A stretch of DNA of 61,114 nt from Cudoniella acicularis (Eukaryota; Ascomycota; Leotiomycetes; Helotiales; Helotiaceae): the NCBI GenBank assembly GCA_013054445.1, contig JAAMPI010000137.1, forward strand, positions 1 through 61,114, given 5' to 3'. The notes beneath the pieces were generated by a model that worked only from the letters and a program-made list of their open reading frames with translations, ran no database searches and was not told the origin of the DNA. Below, piece after piece: positions 23,223-33,886 of this stretch. The stretch's first letter is position 1, and each line of letters begins with the position of its first letter. A program made the translations under genes and the position numbers.

Positions 23223-24530
23223 TCACCTATCTTGGTCCCTTTGTTGAATAACGTTCTCCGCCTCCAGAATCTCATCAGTGCTAAGAATACTTCTCCACGT
23301 AAAGTAATAGAAGTCGATTGGTTTGGAAGGCTCTCGGTCATCAGGAGCTCTCACAGGCCTCACAAGGCCCAAAGAAGCCACTCGTTCCTGCGACCATAAC
23401 GCCAAACCAAATCTTCTAAACGATTCGAAAGATATGTACCTTAAGGGGTGGTTTATATTATGAGAGATACCCCTGAATATCCAAAGAGCTGGTGCTTCGA
23501 TAGGAAGGTGCATAATATCTTCTTTGCCAGGCACTAGTATGGGCCAATTCGAATTTTCGAAACTTGTCGAAGGAAGTGGGAGCACTCCACTAACTTGCAG
23601 ATCCGATGCCTTTCGTGCTCTAAGGTGTTGAATATAGTCAACAATAGTATTGATCTCCTCGAACTCGGGATACCTTGTGTCATCGTAGAGGTCTTTTGGC
23701 TCCATGTTCTGTAAGCTTTCAAGATCGGCTGCAGACCAGCTCAGCAGGGATTGCGATGCAGCCATCTTGAGATCGTAAAAGAATTGCACGCGCCAAAATG
23801 CGCGTTCGACACGTTGCACTTCGATCCAGGCAGGAGGCTCTAGCTTTTCTACCAGCAACCTGCGGCTTTCTGGATGTTTCCTTGCAGCTTTTCGTCTACG
23901 ACCCCGGCCGTAGCTGAAGTTTCCGTCTACAGGAACCTCAGGTTTGATTGTCTGAAGTTGATCAAGATAGTAACTGAGACAATTTGGCGTGAGTAAGGAT
24001 ATTCGATGTGCGGATGCTAGAATGCTGCGCAGCACGACAGATGGAATGTCCTTGGACAACGATTCTGGAAGAAATGCATCGGCGGTCGGCACTTGCACCA
24101 TACACTGTGCCACAACCCTTGTCTTGAATTCTTGCAGCCCGTGGATGGGAAGTGAGGACGATCGTATCAAAGCTATGAGACGGATAATTTCTGGGATTTG
24201 CTTTGTTGTGTTGCCAGATGTTAAGATAGACTCGGTGATCTCCACACCATAGGTTTTGAAGAGGCGGAATGCCGCGGGTGATGCATTGATCAAGTTGCGT
24301 AAAGATGGCAGATCTGAGAGCTGAGATATGACGACCAGGAGAATCTCTGCGGCAAGTTCTTCCATTCCGCTTTGCCTACCGATTGCCACTGAGTTTTCGT
24401 TCAACATGGCCATCGTGAGAAGGAAATGATGATGGTTACATGTTTTGGCAGAAGCCGACGGGATTGCGATAAGTTGGTCAGACGCTGTCAGCAGGGGCGC
24501 TAGATCCGATTGAGAGCCTGATAATAACAT
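23223..24530 (-). CDS. F-box-like domain protein
   Basis: Single minus-strand frame of up to 435 residues from the ATG at 24530; a later in-frame ATG at 24413 (MAMLNENSV) is equally possible and lies closer to the domain. The F-box-like helix signature is MEELAAEILLVVISQLSDL followed by PSLRNLINASPAAFRLF. The rest is the variable leucine-rich C-terminal region usual for fungal F-box proteins, with ALWIFRGISHNI and RFGLALWSQERV near the end. Such proteins are thought to be substrate adaptors of SCF ubiquitin ligases; the substrate cannot be told. A divergent gene begins at 25358. Confidence 0.65.
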   Translation of the reverse strand: MLLSGSQSDLAPLLTASDQLIAIPSASAKTCNHHHFLLTMAMLNENSVAIGRQSGMEELAAEILLVVISQLSDLPSLRNLINASPAAFRLFKTYGVEITESILTSGNTTKQIPEIIRLIALIRSSSLPIHGLQEFKTRVVAQCMVQVPTADAFLPESLSKDIPSVVLRSILASAHRISLLTPNCLSYYLDQLQTIKPEVPVDGNFSYGRGRRRKAARKHPESRRLLVEKLEPPAWIEVQRVERAFWRVQFFYDLKMAASQSLLSWSAADLESLQNMEPKDLYDDTRYPEFEEINTIVDYIQHLRARKASDLQVSGVLPLPSTSFENSNWPILVPGKEDIMHLPIEAPALWIFRGISHNINHPLRYISFESFRRFGLALWSQERVASLGLVRPVRAPDDREPSKPIDFYYFTWRSILSTDEILEAENVIQQRDQDR

Positions 24531-25357
24531 GGGTTGATAATAAGATGCACTGCCGTCTACGAAGGACCCGATCAAAAGTCCCAGAATTACGGGGTCATTG
24601 TGCTCGAAGACGCTATGAATGTACGACCAGGGCTTGGGACAAGGTCAGTTCTAGTGACTGAGCCACGAATCTGCGGTGCTGGCCTAATATAGAGAAGCCT
24701 GTATCTCAAAGTGGATGTTCCTATAATCCTGGGACTTTTGACCTGGTCCTCCGTACTCTCTTGTCAAAAACAAAACGAATTGAAGAATGAAATTCATTAT
24801 TGGTCAACAAAAGCTAACACAAATGCGAATAATGGTTAGTCCAAGACATACATGCTCATGGAAAGTCGCATTTCTACCTCCATTGAAAAAACATTGTTAT
24901 AGTGTCTGCTAAAATAATTTGGTTGAGCAAATCACCCCACATGGAAAAAGCACCGCAGACAAAAGTTAAGAATTCCTATGATACATATCCAGAAATTTAT
25001 TGAAATTGGCAACCAAGACTTTCACGGCTTCACCTCTTTAACATAGGACAAGGCCAAGAGATGCGCGTATCACAATGATCAAGTTTTTTAAAAGCGTTTG
25101 AAAGCATTGTTGAAAATAACCTTTCAAAGCTCACAGGCCCTTGACGTGCGGTGCCGATGCGTGAAAGGTGTCTTTAGGGGTTAAGAGAATCCAATCGACT
25201 TGTTGATATAAGGTCTTCTTGTAACCATTTGAAGTTTTGAAATGTACTTTACCTCAGCCCTCGCAATTTTGAGTCCTGCGAGGAGCCAAAAAACTTCCAT
25301 ACACCAAACCCAGTTGCAGTTAGCGTTCAATATTAGACCGTACTGCCCACATCCAAC
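24531..25357. promoter_or_regulatory. divergent intergenic region
   Basis: About 0.8 kb between the starts of the F-box-like gene (minus) and the truncated 2EXR gene (plus), presumably holding both promoters. No conserved element is recognised. Confidence 0.4.
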
Positions 25358-26143
25358 ATGGCATCTGGATCAAGAGATGAGAAAAAAGATAAGGGCAAAG
25401 GACGAGAAGTCATAGCTTCTGGTGACGAGGTTCGTTGCAATTTGCTTGGTAACAAGGAGGACCACGTGACTAACAGAGCCATTTCTGCAGCCCGGATCGA
25501 ACGCTGAGGTAGTCTCGCCTGTCCGAAATTCGGGAGACTCTTCTTTTGAAAGTGCATACAAGGTCAGTAAGCTTTGGGAATACTTTCTCAGGAATGTTAC
25601 TAAATTCTGCAGGAGGTTCCTCGGACTGTGAATACACGGGATCAGAATCCTTTCGCCGGACCATCACGCCAACGACCCAATAACGATGCAGCCGTCAACA
25701 GCAAAGCTTTGAGCAGAAGCCACAAAGGCGGATCAATGCTGAACAATAATCAGCTTATGGCGCTATTTGCCCAGCTAGAGATCGAGGCGGATGTAGAACG
25801 AGAAGATTCTGGCGACTATGACCAGGACATGCGTGACTTTATGAGAAGTTATCCCAAGTCAACCCTTGCGATCGCATGGAATCGTCAAGGCACTCTTCCA
25901 AGCTCATACCAGCCAGGATACCATGATCTTACATGGGGTTTGGTATTAGGGAGAGGAAAGCTCAGCTCTGATCCGATGGAGGTTCAAGAATTCTTCTTCG
26001 GAATACAGCCTCTTGAGAGATTCGACTGGACTTTTTTCAGGAATCTCCCAGCCGAGCTCCGAATAGCCATCTTTGTTGAGGAAGCGATTCCTGGTCACAT
26101 GTTCAGGGGTCTCACCCGAAGGATTCAAGGGGAGCGGCTATGA
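25358..26143 (+). CDS. 2EXR-type protein 2, C-terminus cut by an LTR
   Basis: Three exons: 25358-25429, 25491-25562 and 25613-26143. Introns are 61 nt (GTTCGT...CTAACAG...CTGCAG) and 50 nt (GTCAGT...TTCTGCAG), both in phase 0. The predicted product is 224 residues. It has a basic, low-complexity N-terminus (MASGSRDEKKDKGKGRE), an acidic middle and then the start of a 2EXR-like motif, FFRNLPAELRIAIF. At exactly that point (26074) an LTR-like repeat begins, and the last 23 codons come from the repeat (VEEAIPGHMFRGL...). The domain therefore lacks nearly all of its usual length. The gene is probably non-functional or neofunctional, although the upstream exons look well kept. Confidence 0.6.
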
Positions 26144-26366
26144 TGATTATGCCTTTAGATCCCACGGTGTCATCGATCACTTGGACCAAAGCATAAGCTA
26201 TTACTGTAATTTATGCGTAGGAAGATGAGCAGGAACCTCGGTAGCATGTGGGCACCGAAAGCCTATAAATAAGGGACACAGCTCCCACCAAAAGCTGTTC
26301 TGTAGACTAAGCTATTCACACTCTTTTAGCAACCCACTTCACTTCCATATATCCTCAGTCGTAACA
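26074..26366 (+). mobile_element. LTR-like repeat, copy 1
   Basis: A 293-bp segment starting TGTTGAGG and ending GTCGTAACA, with an inverted near-copy at 56083-56390. Homology between the copies starts and stops precisely at these TG...CA ends. It contains a TATA-like CCTATAAATAAGGGACAC. The copies differ partly by C/T and G/A changes (for example CACATGTTCAGG against CACGTGCTCAGG), as expected from RIP. There is no target-site duplication (flanks ATCTT and CCTGG). It overlaps the 3' coding end of the truncated 2EXR gene. Confidence 0.6.
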
Positions 26367-26373
26367 CCTGGGA

Positions 26374-26520
26374 TTAGGCTGCGTGATGGGTAGTGGGTAG
26401 TACCCATTACCCGCGGGTGGGTATAGTTTCTCTTACTCCTATATGGGTACCCACGGGTACCCGTATACATAAATATTATATAAATTTATATAAATTTATA
26501 TTTTTTTGGGTTAGATCTGT
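26374..26520 (+). mobile_element. hAT-like terminal fragment (GGGTACCCG repeats)
   Basis: Directly after the LTR, TAGGCTGCGTGATGGGTA opens a stretch rich in GGGTA/TACCC words (ACCCATTACCCGCGGGTGGG, GGGTACCCACGGGTACCCGT). This resembles subterminal repeats of hAT-type DNA transposons. No matching inverted end or transposase was found, so it is a fragment. Similar words recur at 41041-41460. Confidence 0.35.
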
Positions 26521-26637
26521 TATTATCTTGGTTGTTTTTATTTCCCCGGTTGATCCGGGAGAGTTTGTATCTGCTGTTTTGCGTTTATTTAGGAAATATT
26601 TATTTAATCACATGATGCGTCTACACAAATTCAGCCG

Positions 26638-27801
26638 TTATGTAGTGTTGTGATATTCATCCTCCTTTACTGCCGAAAAACCCAGGGACATCTTCCAGAT
26701 GCGCCCAACAAGAAATCGTTTAGGATGTCTTGCGGGAGAGATACAATGCGGCAAGTAGTGATACCAATCGATTTCCACGTTGCGGTCGAAAAGGTGTAAC
26801 ACTTGCATTGACTCCATATATTCGGGGTAAAATCCACTCATTTCCCAGTCGATTATTCCAGATACAGTGTACCCACCATCAGTATCTTCCACCATGATAT
26901 TCGCCGGGCGTACGTCGCCATGGGTGAAGACACACTCGTTGTTTGATGGAGGTAAAAAGCTGCGTAGAAAGGTGGTGAATGCCGGACTTGGGGATAAGGT
27001 ATTGACAGAAAATTGAAAGTCTTCAAATGCTGATATTGTGTTAAGTTGTTGAGTGTCGTGGTCGTCCATGTGAAAATCTTGCACACCCTCACCGCTGACC
27101 CCTCCCATGTTGCGGCCCGGTGGCAATTTCAAGTTCCGGAGTGTGTTAAATATGCTCTGTAGTCTGTTTTGAATCGATAGTTTGTTGTCGAGGGTAAGAT
27201 TTGGCCACACACTCTCTAGCGTTGTTGTTGGAATATAGGTCATAAGCATAATGCAAACGTCTGAAAATTTGATCAGCCCGTGAGGCTTAGGTGCGGGTAT
27301 GTCGGGAGCGTGCGCATTGAGGTACTGGAGAGACGTGTACTCCGTGTAGTCGTCATTCCCATAGACGACCTTTGCAGCAATCTCCTCGTTGCACCTTAGG
27401 ACGGCGCCAGCCAGCGGATTCTCCCACACCTTTGTTGATGCTGATATCATTCTTTTAAGCGCATCCACAAGTTGATTTTTCGTGCCTATCAGGCTAGCAT
27501 CAATGTAACCAGCCACGAGATTGGTTGCAGCATCGGATAACGGAAATACGATTTCCGCAATCTTAGGACCGGAAACGAGCCTCTCGCAGAAATCCATTTT
27601 CTTTGGAGGAGGTTTTGACTTTTTGGCAACAGGAGGGTTAACCTCTTTGTGTATCTTGCGCAATGATACAATCATATCTATTTCAGGGTCTCTCTTAAGT
27701 TTTGCTGTCAAGAGCTCCATCATTGCCTGGTTTCTCTTAGCCTTGGTGGATAACATTGTGGCACCTGTGGGCAAAACCACATCCTGCTCGCCTCTAGACA
27801 T
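26638..27801 (-). CDS. aminoglycoside-phosphotransferase-like (APH family) kinase
   Basis: Intronless minus-strand frame of 387 residues from ATG at 27801. It shows the protein-kinase-like fold signature of the APH family: a lysine strand (IAAKVVYGND, about residue 142), the catalytic loop FTHGDVRPANIMV (about residue 290) and the metal-binding GIIDWEMSGFYPEYME (about residue 310). Between them is ICIMLMTYIP-like hinge sequence (VCIMLMTYIPT). Fungal members of this large family phosphorylate unknown small molecules or are uncharacterised; antibiotic resistance is not implied. Length and motif spacing fit a complete enzyme. The N-terminal about 70 residues are basic and unlike the core. Confidence 0.75.
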   Translation of the reverse strand: MSRGEQDVVLPTGATMLSTKAKRNQAMMELLTAKLKRDPEIDMIVSLRKIHKEVNPPVAKKSKPPPKKMDFCERLVSGPKIAEIVFPLSDAATNLVAGYIDASLIGTKNQLVDALKRMISASTKVWENPLAGAVLRCNEEIAAKVVYGNDDYTEYTSLQYLNAHAPDIPAPKPHGLIKFSDVCIMLMTYIPTTTLESVWPNLTLDNKLSIQNRLQSIFNTLRNLKLPPGRNMGGVSGEGVQDFHMDDHDTQQLNTISAFEDFQFSVNTLSPSPAFTTFLRSFLPPSNNECVFTHGDVRPANIMVEDTDGGYTVSGIIDWEMSGFYPEYMESMQVLHLFDRNVEIDWYHYLPHCISPARHPKRFLVGRIWKMSLGFSAVKEDEYHNTT

Positions 27802-28181
27802 TGATTAGCAAAAGATTATGCATCTGGGAAAGAGTCTTTCTTACATGTGGGATTGCATCTTGTGAATTTTCTAAGAGAGATTTTGAACAGCGTTTACACA
27901 AAGATTTAACTTTACTGTCCCGAGGTGGAGATTGTTGGCAAACCACACTAAGCCTCATTGGCTGTGCCGCTAACCGACAGCTCTCAGAATAAGTCCCCAC
28001 CCTCCACGTTTAAGCTTGCAGGAGTTGAGCCCTCATGACCCGATGGTATTTATATATATATATCTAGTGAGTTCGAGACAGCGATACGAAACACAATTAC
28101 TCATACATACTCCATATCCAGCTCCCATATTCAAGACTCGCCGCTTTCGCGTACCGGTGACGGTGACCAAGAAACAATATT
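27802..28181. other. intergenic
   Basis: Spacer between two minus-strand genes with a TATATATATATATC tract near 28049. No gene is seen. Confidence 0.5.
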
Positions 28182-31100
28182 CTAATCATCCACTAAATCA
28201 TCCAATTCCGCCTTCAACACCCCCAACTCAGGACTCACCGCCTCCTTACTCCTCAAAGTCATAACCGCCCCCTTCTGCGCAACATCAATCAACTCCTTGC
28301 CCAACTTCTTACCCCGTGCTAAACCCGCGATCAAAACGCCCAGGAAGGTATCACCGACACCGTTGACGCTGACGACATCCTGGACGACCTCCACAGCGGA
28401 GAATAATCGCATATATACCCCACCGATCTCCTCACTCCCGTTTGCACACCGGGAGAGAATGTAAGGAGCTTCGGCTGGATCTGTGAGGCGGGGGTCGTTA
28501 GGTTTGAGAAGTTCCGTCATGAGAACACCTTCTGATCCAAGCTTTGTGAGAATGGTCGGGATGAAGGGTAAAAGTTGAATCGATTGTAGTGGCACGCCTT
28601 CGTCGGTCAATTTACTGCTCGTCAAGGCAACGAAACGGTCGCGTGCTCCCGTGCTCGGAATTCCAAGAGCATCAATGATTTTCCACCATCGATCGGATTC
28701 AAACAATCCGTTTTCTTTAGCTGCTGTATGCATTGCAGCAAGTTCGTGGTGATTTGGTGTGGTGAGATTGAACAGATTGTTTGGGAAGGGTTGTGGATTG
28801 ATTTCCGTGCTGAATACCCTGGTAGATTTCGCAGTTGAAACAGGTTCGAAAGCTATTCTCGTTTCATGATCATTGCGTATCTGTGTTACGCGGACAATCT
28901 TGTCGATGATATTAGGCTTGAAGTTCGCGTCAACTACTAACCATTTGCTAGCCTTGACCCTTGAAGCAATCCATCTTCTTCTGAACAGTAGGTCTTCAAA
29001 AATTTTCATGTCGGCCATTGCAAGAACAAGATCTTTCTTTCGGTCATTCGTCGCTATATACTGGGCTGTACGTGGATTGAAATGTCTTTCCTCTCCGTCT
29101 ATAATTTTCCCGTAAACCATCATTCCGGTTGTGTCGAGGCCTTCTTCTTGCAGAGCGTCCAAAATAGTTTTGCCAGCACTTGCATCATTAGTCAATGCTC
29201 AATAATGGAAGAGGAAGTATTAATCTTACAGGTCACTGCCAACTCCACTGCAGAGTCTGACACTAAGTTCACCAGAAACAAGTTGTACCGCATGTGCAAC
29301 ATTGTGGCCTACCCCACCTATTGATGGAGTAATGGCTGCAACATTCGAAGTATGCAACTGGGGCGAATCCACTGGAGATGGCGAAGACGTAGTGACTGGC
29401 GTTTCTTCTGGGGAAAAATCACAAGAGAGATCCACAGCCACAGACCCAAATACAACAATGTCGGCGGAGGAAGAGTCTGCAGGATGAGAAGCGGGTGGAG
29501 AAGGTTCGGCAGCAGTGGCCATATCAATGAATTTATTAACGAGCGCGTTGAGTTGGTCCCTGTTCCTCAATGGTGAGTATTCCCAAGGTTGGCTCGGCTG
29601 GCACGTCGATATGATTCTCCTGGCTGTGCGATCGAGGTTCCTAATGTATGGATGCCTTTTCTTGATCAGGTCCTGGAGCTGATAGGCAATCTCGTGTAGA
29701 TTTTTCTTGCCGCGATGTTCTATATTAGGTGGTGTAACCTGACTGGGCAGTGTCATTTGATCTCCAGTTGAACGCGGGTCAACTTTACGTATATTATCCA
29801 TGAGCTAAAACCATTTGATAAGCAAGCATACTCGAAGTCCAACCAGGTAGGGAGTTTTATAGGGGGGCAAGACACTATTCGTTCTGGAGGATGACAAAAC
29901 TTGAAAACCACTTACTGTTGGAGGGACTACCAAGCCTTGATACTCAGGCAATGTTGCTATTTCTCCTTTTCCTGGTTGGAAAGATCTGACTTCGCCGGCC
30001 TTGCTCGGCACCGAGTCACCATACTGTGATCCAGGCGCCCGAGAAGCGGGGCCTCTGTTGGTCGGCCTGCACAGTTCAGCATTTGTAACGGCTGGGGGTG
30101 GGGATTATATACCTGTTGGAGGAGGGCTCGGTGTCGCCGCCGTCGCGTAAATACTTTCTTATTCTTGAAAGCTCTATGGCAATTTCTGTAGCTATTGCCA
30201 CGTTGGACATAATCAAGGCCCGGTTGGCGGGTATGCTTCTACCTTCCGTGAGCTGTTTGATACGGGACAAGATGAATGGCGTGTTCGTGTGGCCATGAAA
30301 TCCCTTTTCGGCAGCTTCGCGCACTGCTTGGTCTATCGCAACATCCATCTCGGATTTGGGAATCGAGTATTCTTCTGGGATTGGATTGGCAAAGAGCATT
30401 CCAGATTGGGTATTCAGGATCATGCCAGCATCTATTCTCATTAGTTTTGCTTCTATAGGAGCATGAGAAGCTTACATATCATGTTAGCAGCCTGTTGCGG
30501 GGTTTGAAAAACCAATGGACTCTTCACGCCACTTTCTCTAGAATAGAAAGCCGGCAATTCGACTTCGCCAGTACGACCATCGGCGAAAGTACACACAGTC
30601 ACGCCTTGCGTTTCCAAATACTCTAAAGTTCGGGGGATATCAAGAAAACTTTTACAACCACTACTTACGACCGCAACTCGCGTCCGTCCAAGTTCGGTGA
30701 GATCGGCTGATATATCCATGGAATCTTGGCCACCACGATGAACACCACCCAGGCCACCAGTTCCAAAAACCCGAATTCCGGCTTGTCTTGCAATCATCAT
30801 TGTAGCAGCAACGGTTGTGCCACCATGAAGTTTCTTTCCAGAGAGCCCCTGGAATCTGGTAAGTATAATTATTCCAAAAAGTCTTTTTACGAACTCAAAA
30901 GTGGCAAAAATCACGTGAAAATGTGACACTTACCATACCCACGATGTATGGAATGTCCCTGCGAGATACTTTCATAGTCTCTGGTTTCCCAGCAGCTGAG
31001 GCCAGAGTGATAATTTCCTCCCTTGTAAGGCCAACCCTGATCACACCATCGACGACCCCAATTGTTGCTGGGATTCCGCCAAGGGTACGAACAGTGGCTT

Positions 31101-31491
31101 CGAGGTCCAGTGCCAAATCTACATTTTGCGGGTAAGGGAATCCATGAGTGTATATTGTTGATTCCAGAGCAACGACAGGACTGCCATTTGCCACCGCCAT
31201 TGCTACGTCCGCAGAGATGATTAAACCATGGCTTCGATCTTTCATTGGTAGCTGATCGGGAGTCTGAAGTTTGAGTTTGACGCGGCGGATTGGCGGGCGC
31301 CCCTCATTGTCCAATTGATGCTCGGAGGAATACGATCTTCGGCAGTGTAATTGACGGGGTCTCAAAAGACTGGTGCTATTGCCTGAGAAGCCTCTTAAGT
31401 TGGCCCCCTTTGAGGCTCTGAAAAAGAGTGACCGGATCATGGTGCATGAAGCTTGAGGCAGAAGTGGGAGGATAGACGAGGCGAGCCTCAT
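28182..31491 (-). CDS. bifunctional pseudouridine-5'-phosphate glycosidase / pseudouridine kinase
   Basis: Six minus-strand exons: 30934-31491, 30476-30848, 30113-30431, 29916-30066, 29230-29804 and 28182-29178, with introns of 85, 44, 46, 111 and 51 nt, all phase-consistent, giving 990 residues. The N-terminal half is an IndA/PsuG-type glycosidase: [41 protein letters not shown] joined to [29 protein letters not shown] and [13 protein letters not shown]. The C-terminal half is a PfkB-type sugar kinase: [44 protein letters not shown] and the catalytic [19 protein letters not shown]. Together these phosphorylate pseudouridine and split the product to uracil and ribose-5-phosphate. The arginine-rich N-terminus suggests a mitochondrial targeting peptide. 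A linker of about 130 residues joins the halves. Confidence 0.85.
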
Positions 31492-32045
31492 ACTTCCAGG
31501 GATTCCGTTGCGAGTTCTATTGCGCGGACAGACATTACTTGATTATACGCCTGGTTGGGTGTTGAATTGAAGTGTCTAGGTGCGAGCTAGTCGAGGAAGC
31601 TTCAACAGCTTGTGGCTCAGGGTGAGGGTAAGGGTAGCACGTGATATAGAAATTTCAAGCCACTAGTTGCAAGTAGTCTAGCCTTGTTGCCTTGAAGCCT
31701 CAGGCCAAAGACCATCCGTCAACCTTAGCACTCTATTTGATACCTCTCTCGTTTCAACAACTCCGAATATGAACACGAACACCCTTCGGAGCCATCCGAT
31801 CATGGATAGCTCCCCACGCTTGCTAGTACTTCGTGAGGCTCAATGCGGGTGCGCATAAATGGCATCGACCGAGTTGGGACCGCCATACAGTTCCGAGACG
31901 GATAGTCAATCTCCCTGTCATCATATGTCATATATCTCCATCTGCTATTGAACAGCACATTTCCCTGTTTTCCCGGACTCATCTACATGTCGCACCTTCG
32001 CTTTCTCTTGTTTTTCCTTCTTGTTCATCGCAATTTATCCTCACG
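31492..32045. promoter_or_regulatory. divergent promoter region
   Basis: A 554-bp space between the starts of the pseudouridine gene (minus) and the secreted-protein gene (plus). The stretch just before 32046 is pyrimidine-rich (CTTTCTCTTGTTTTTCCTTC), typical of fungal start regions. Confidence 0.4.
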
Positions 32046-32921
32046 ATGATTCTGCAACCGTTTCGATTCAGTGCTGTTACTCTATTTCTTGCGCGTCGTT
32101 TGATCGCGCAAACTATAATTAATGGCCAGATTTTCACACCTGGCATCGCGATCGTAGATGCACCACAACCAAATACGCCGCTGGGAGGCGGTGAGCCGCA
32201 TTCATCTCTTTGAAATCGGGTGCTTTGCTGACTTTGAAAGACTTCCTACAGGTAGCACTAGATGTAACCTCGGCCGGCCAGCTCCAGCTTCCGCCTTATC
32301 CAGCCAATCCAACCTCTGCGATTTACAACATCACGATATTCCTCTCCAGCTACACGACGGGCAAGAACTTCACGATATCAAATGGAACTGCCAGCGCAGG
32401 AAACGCGAGTCTGGGAGAGATCATGCAGCAGGAGCCAAGCAGTACGGTGAAACATGTTAATTGGATATGGCCGGATTGTTTGGTGGGAAATGGCAACCCG
32501 ACTGGTTCGAATGATTCGAGAGGTGCATACAATGTATGTTTTAGTTTGGTTGGTAGTAGAAGGAAGCTCACATCAGCAGATATCGATACGACAGAACTTT
32601 CGGTTGAACGGCACCGATATGTATACAATCTTCGACCTTCCTATCAAAGTCACGAACGAGATATCTGCAGCAAGTGACCGGCCTTCGTGCGACGCGTTGA
32701 ATAACCCATTGCTAAGTCAGGTCGCCTTGAATGCGTCCGCAAATAGCTTTACCCGGATAGCTGGAAGTGCGATTGAAACGACGGGAGCTGGAACCGGTCT
32801 AGGAGGCCAGAAACCAGATGCGACACCGAAGGACGGACTTGGAGGAGCAGGAACTTTGACCTGGCAGACAGGCGCTCATGGTATATGGATAGGAGCCTTG
32901 GTTTTCATCTTAATCTTCTAG
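32046..32921 (+). CDS. conserved secreted, probably GPI-anchored protein
   Basis: Three exons: 32046-32190, 32241-32533 and 32580-32921. Introns are 50 nt (GTGAGC, TGCTGAC branch) and 46 nt (GTATGT...AGCAG), giving 259 residues. An N-terminal hydrophobic signal segment (FSAVTLFLARRLIAQ) is followed by an extracellular-type domain: VALDVTSAGQLQLPPY, YNITIFLSSYTTGKNFTISN, STVKHVNWIWPDCLVG, and after the second splice ISIRQNFRLNGTDMYTIFDL. Several N-x-S/T sites are present. The C-terminus is Gly/Thr-rich and ends in a hydrophobic tail (GIWIGALVFILIF) with no charged residue, as in GPI-anchor signals. It is likely a cell-wall or plasma-membrane surface protein. Homologues are widespread in filamentous ascomycetes; function is unknown. 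Confidence 0.75.
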
Positions 32922-33886
32922 ACGGAGATATTTTACTTTACGATTCACGAATAATTTCAGGGCTTTAGCATCTACCTTTGGGTTACTATCAGCTCGTTCC
33001 GCAGACAATCTGAATAGTCAAGACATACCTTTTTTGCTCGTTATGTGCTGTGTGGCAGATTGCAGGCGTGGTATCTGCCATCTTTGATTGCCCATACCAT
33101 TCAATTGAAGAGGCACAGACTCGGATTTTTGTGACGATCATTCTTATCTTTACTCATTCTTCAGCCGGTCTTTCGAACAGATCAATGCACATTCAGCTAT
33201 GTCTAGAGAGTAGTGATGCAGGAAGTGATGCGGGAAGTAATGCGAGGTGGAGATTCTGTTCTTAAAAACGATTTGGAACTAGTCGTGAAGATTGAGGGCA
33301 AAATTGTGACCCGGATCCTGGCCAAACTCACTGTTTAGTTATCGTGAGAGCTGTTGATAAAGTTATACAACGGCTTTTGTATAGGATAACTATTTTCCGT
33401 AGTAGGTTGAAAAGAAAATCAACATTGCTAACCTACTAGGTATCGATCTATATCAACCGACTCTTCAAATCTCCTCTCATCCTAAAATGAGTTAGCTCGA
33501 TCCCAGTCTTTCGATTCTAGCGCATCGCAACCCCGCGTTTCAGCCCCGCAAAATCACCTCGGCTCGACGGCTCCCAAGACCACCACATGGAAAGAGCTTC
33601 AAAGGCGCAAGGGGCAATGCTCTCTTTGGGACAAAAGGCTGCCTCTGCATTCCATAAAGAGTGAACGCGCCGATGGAACAAATTGAGCTAGTGGCTTATA
33701 ATTGAATGCTCCCTTTTGCCTCTTCAGCTACCGAGTCGTCCCCCCTTTCTCGAGCTTAGCAACTGCGCGGCTGTTTCAACCAGTTACAGTTTTCTACCTC
33801 CACAACTTAGATCCTGCTTTCTATTTTATTAGTTGTTGCAGAACCTCGAAATCTCTCTCTACACCCAGTCAAGCAAATCGCGCAAA
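32922..33886. other. intergenic
   Basis: This covers the 3' flank of the secreted-protein gene and the promoter/leader of the SDR gene. GAAGTGATGCAGGAAGTGATGC near 33217 is a small tandem repeat. No gene is seen. Confidence 0.45.
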
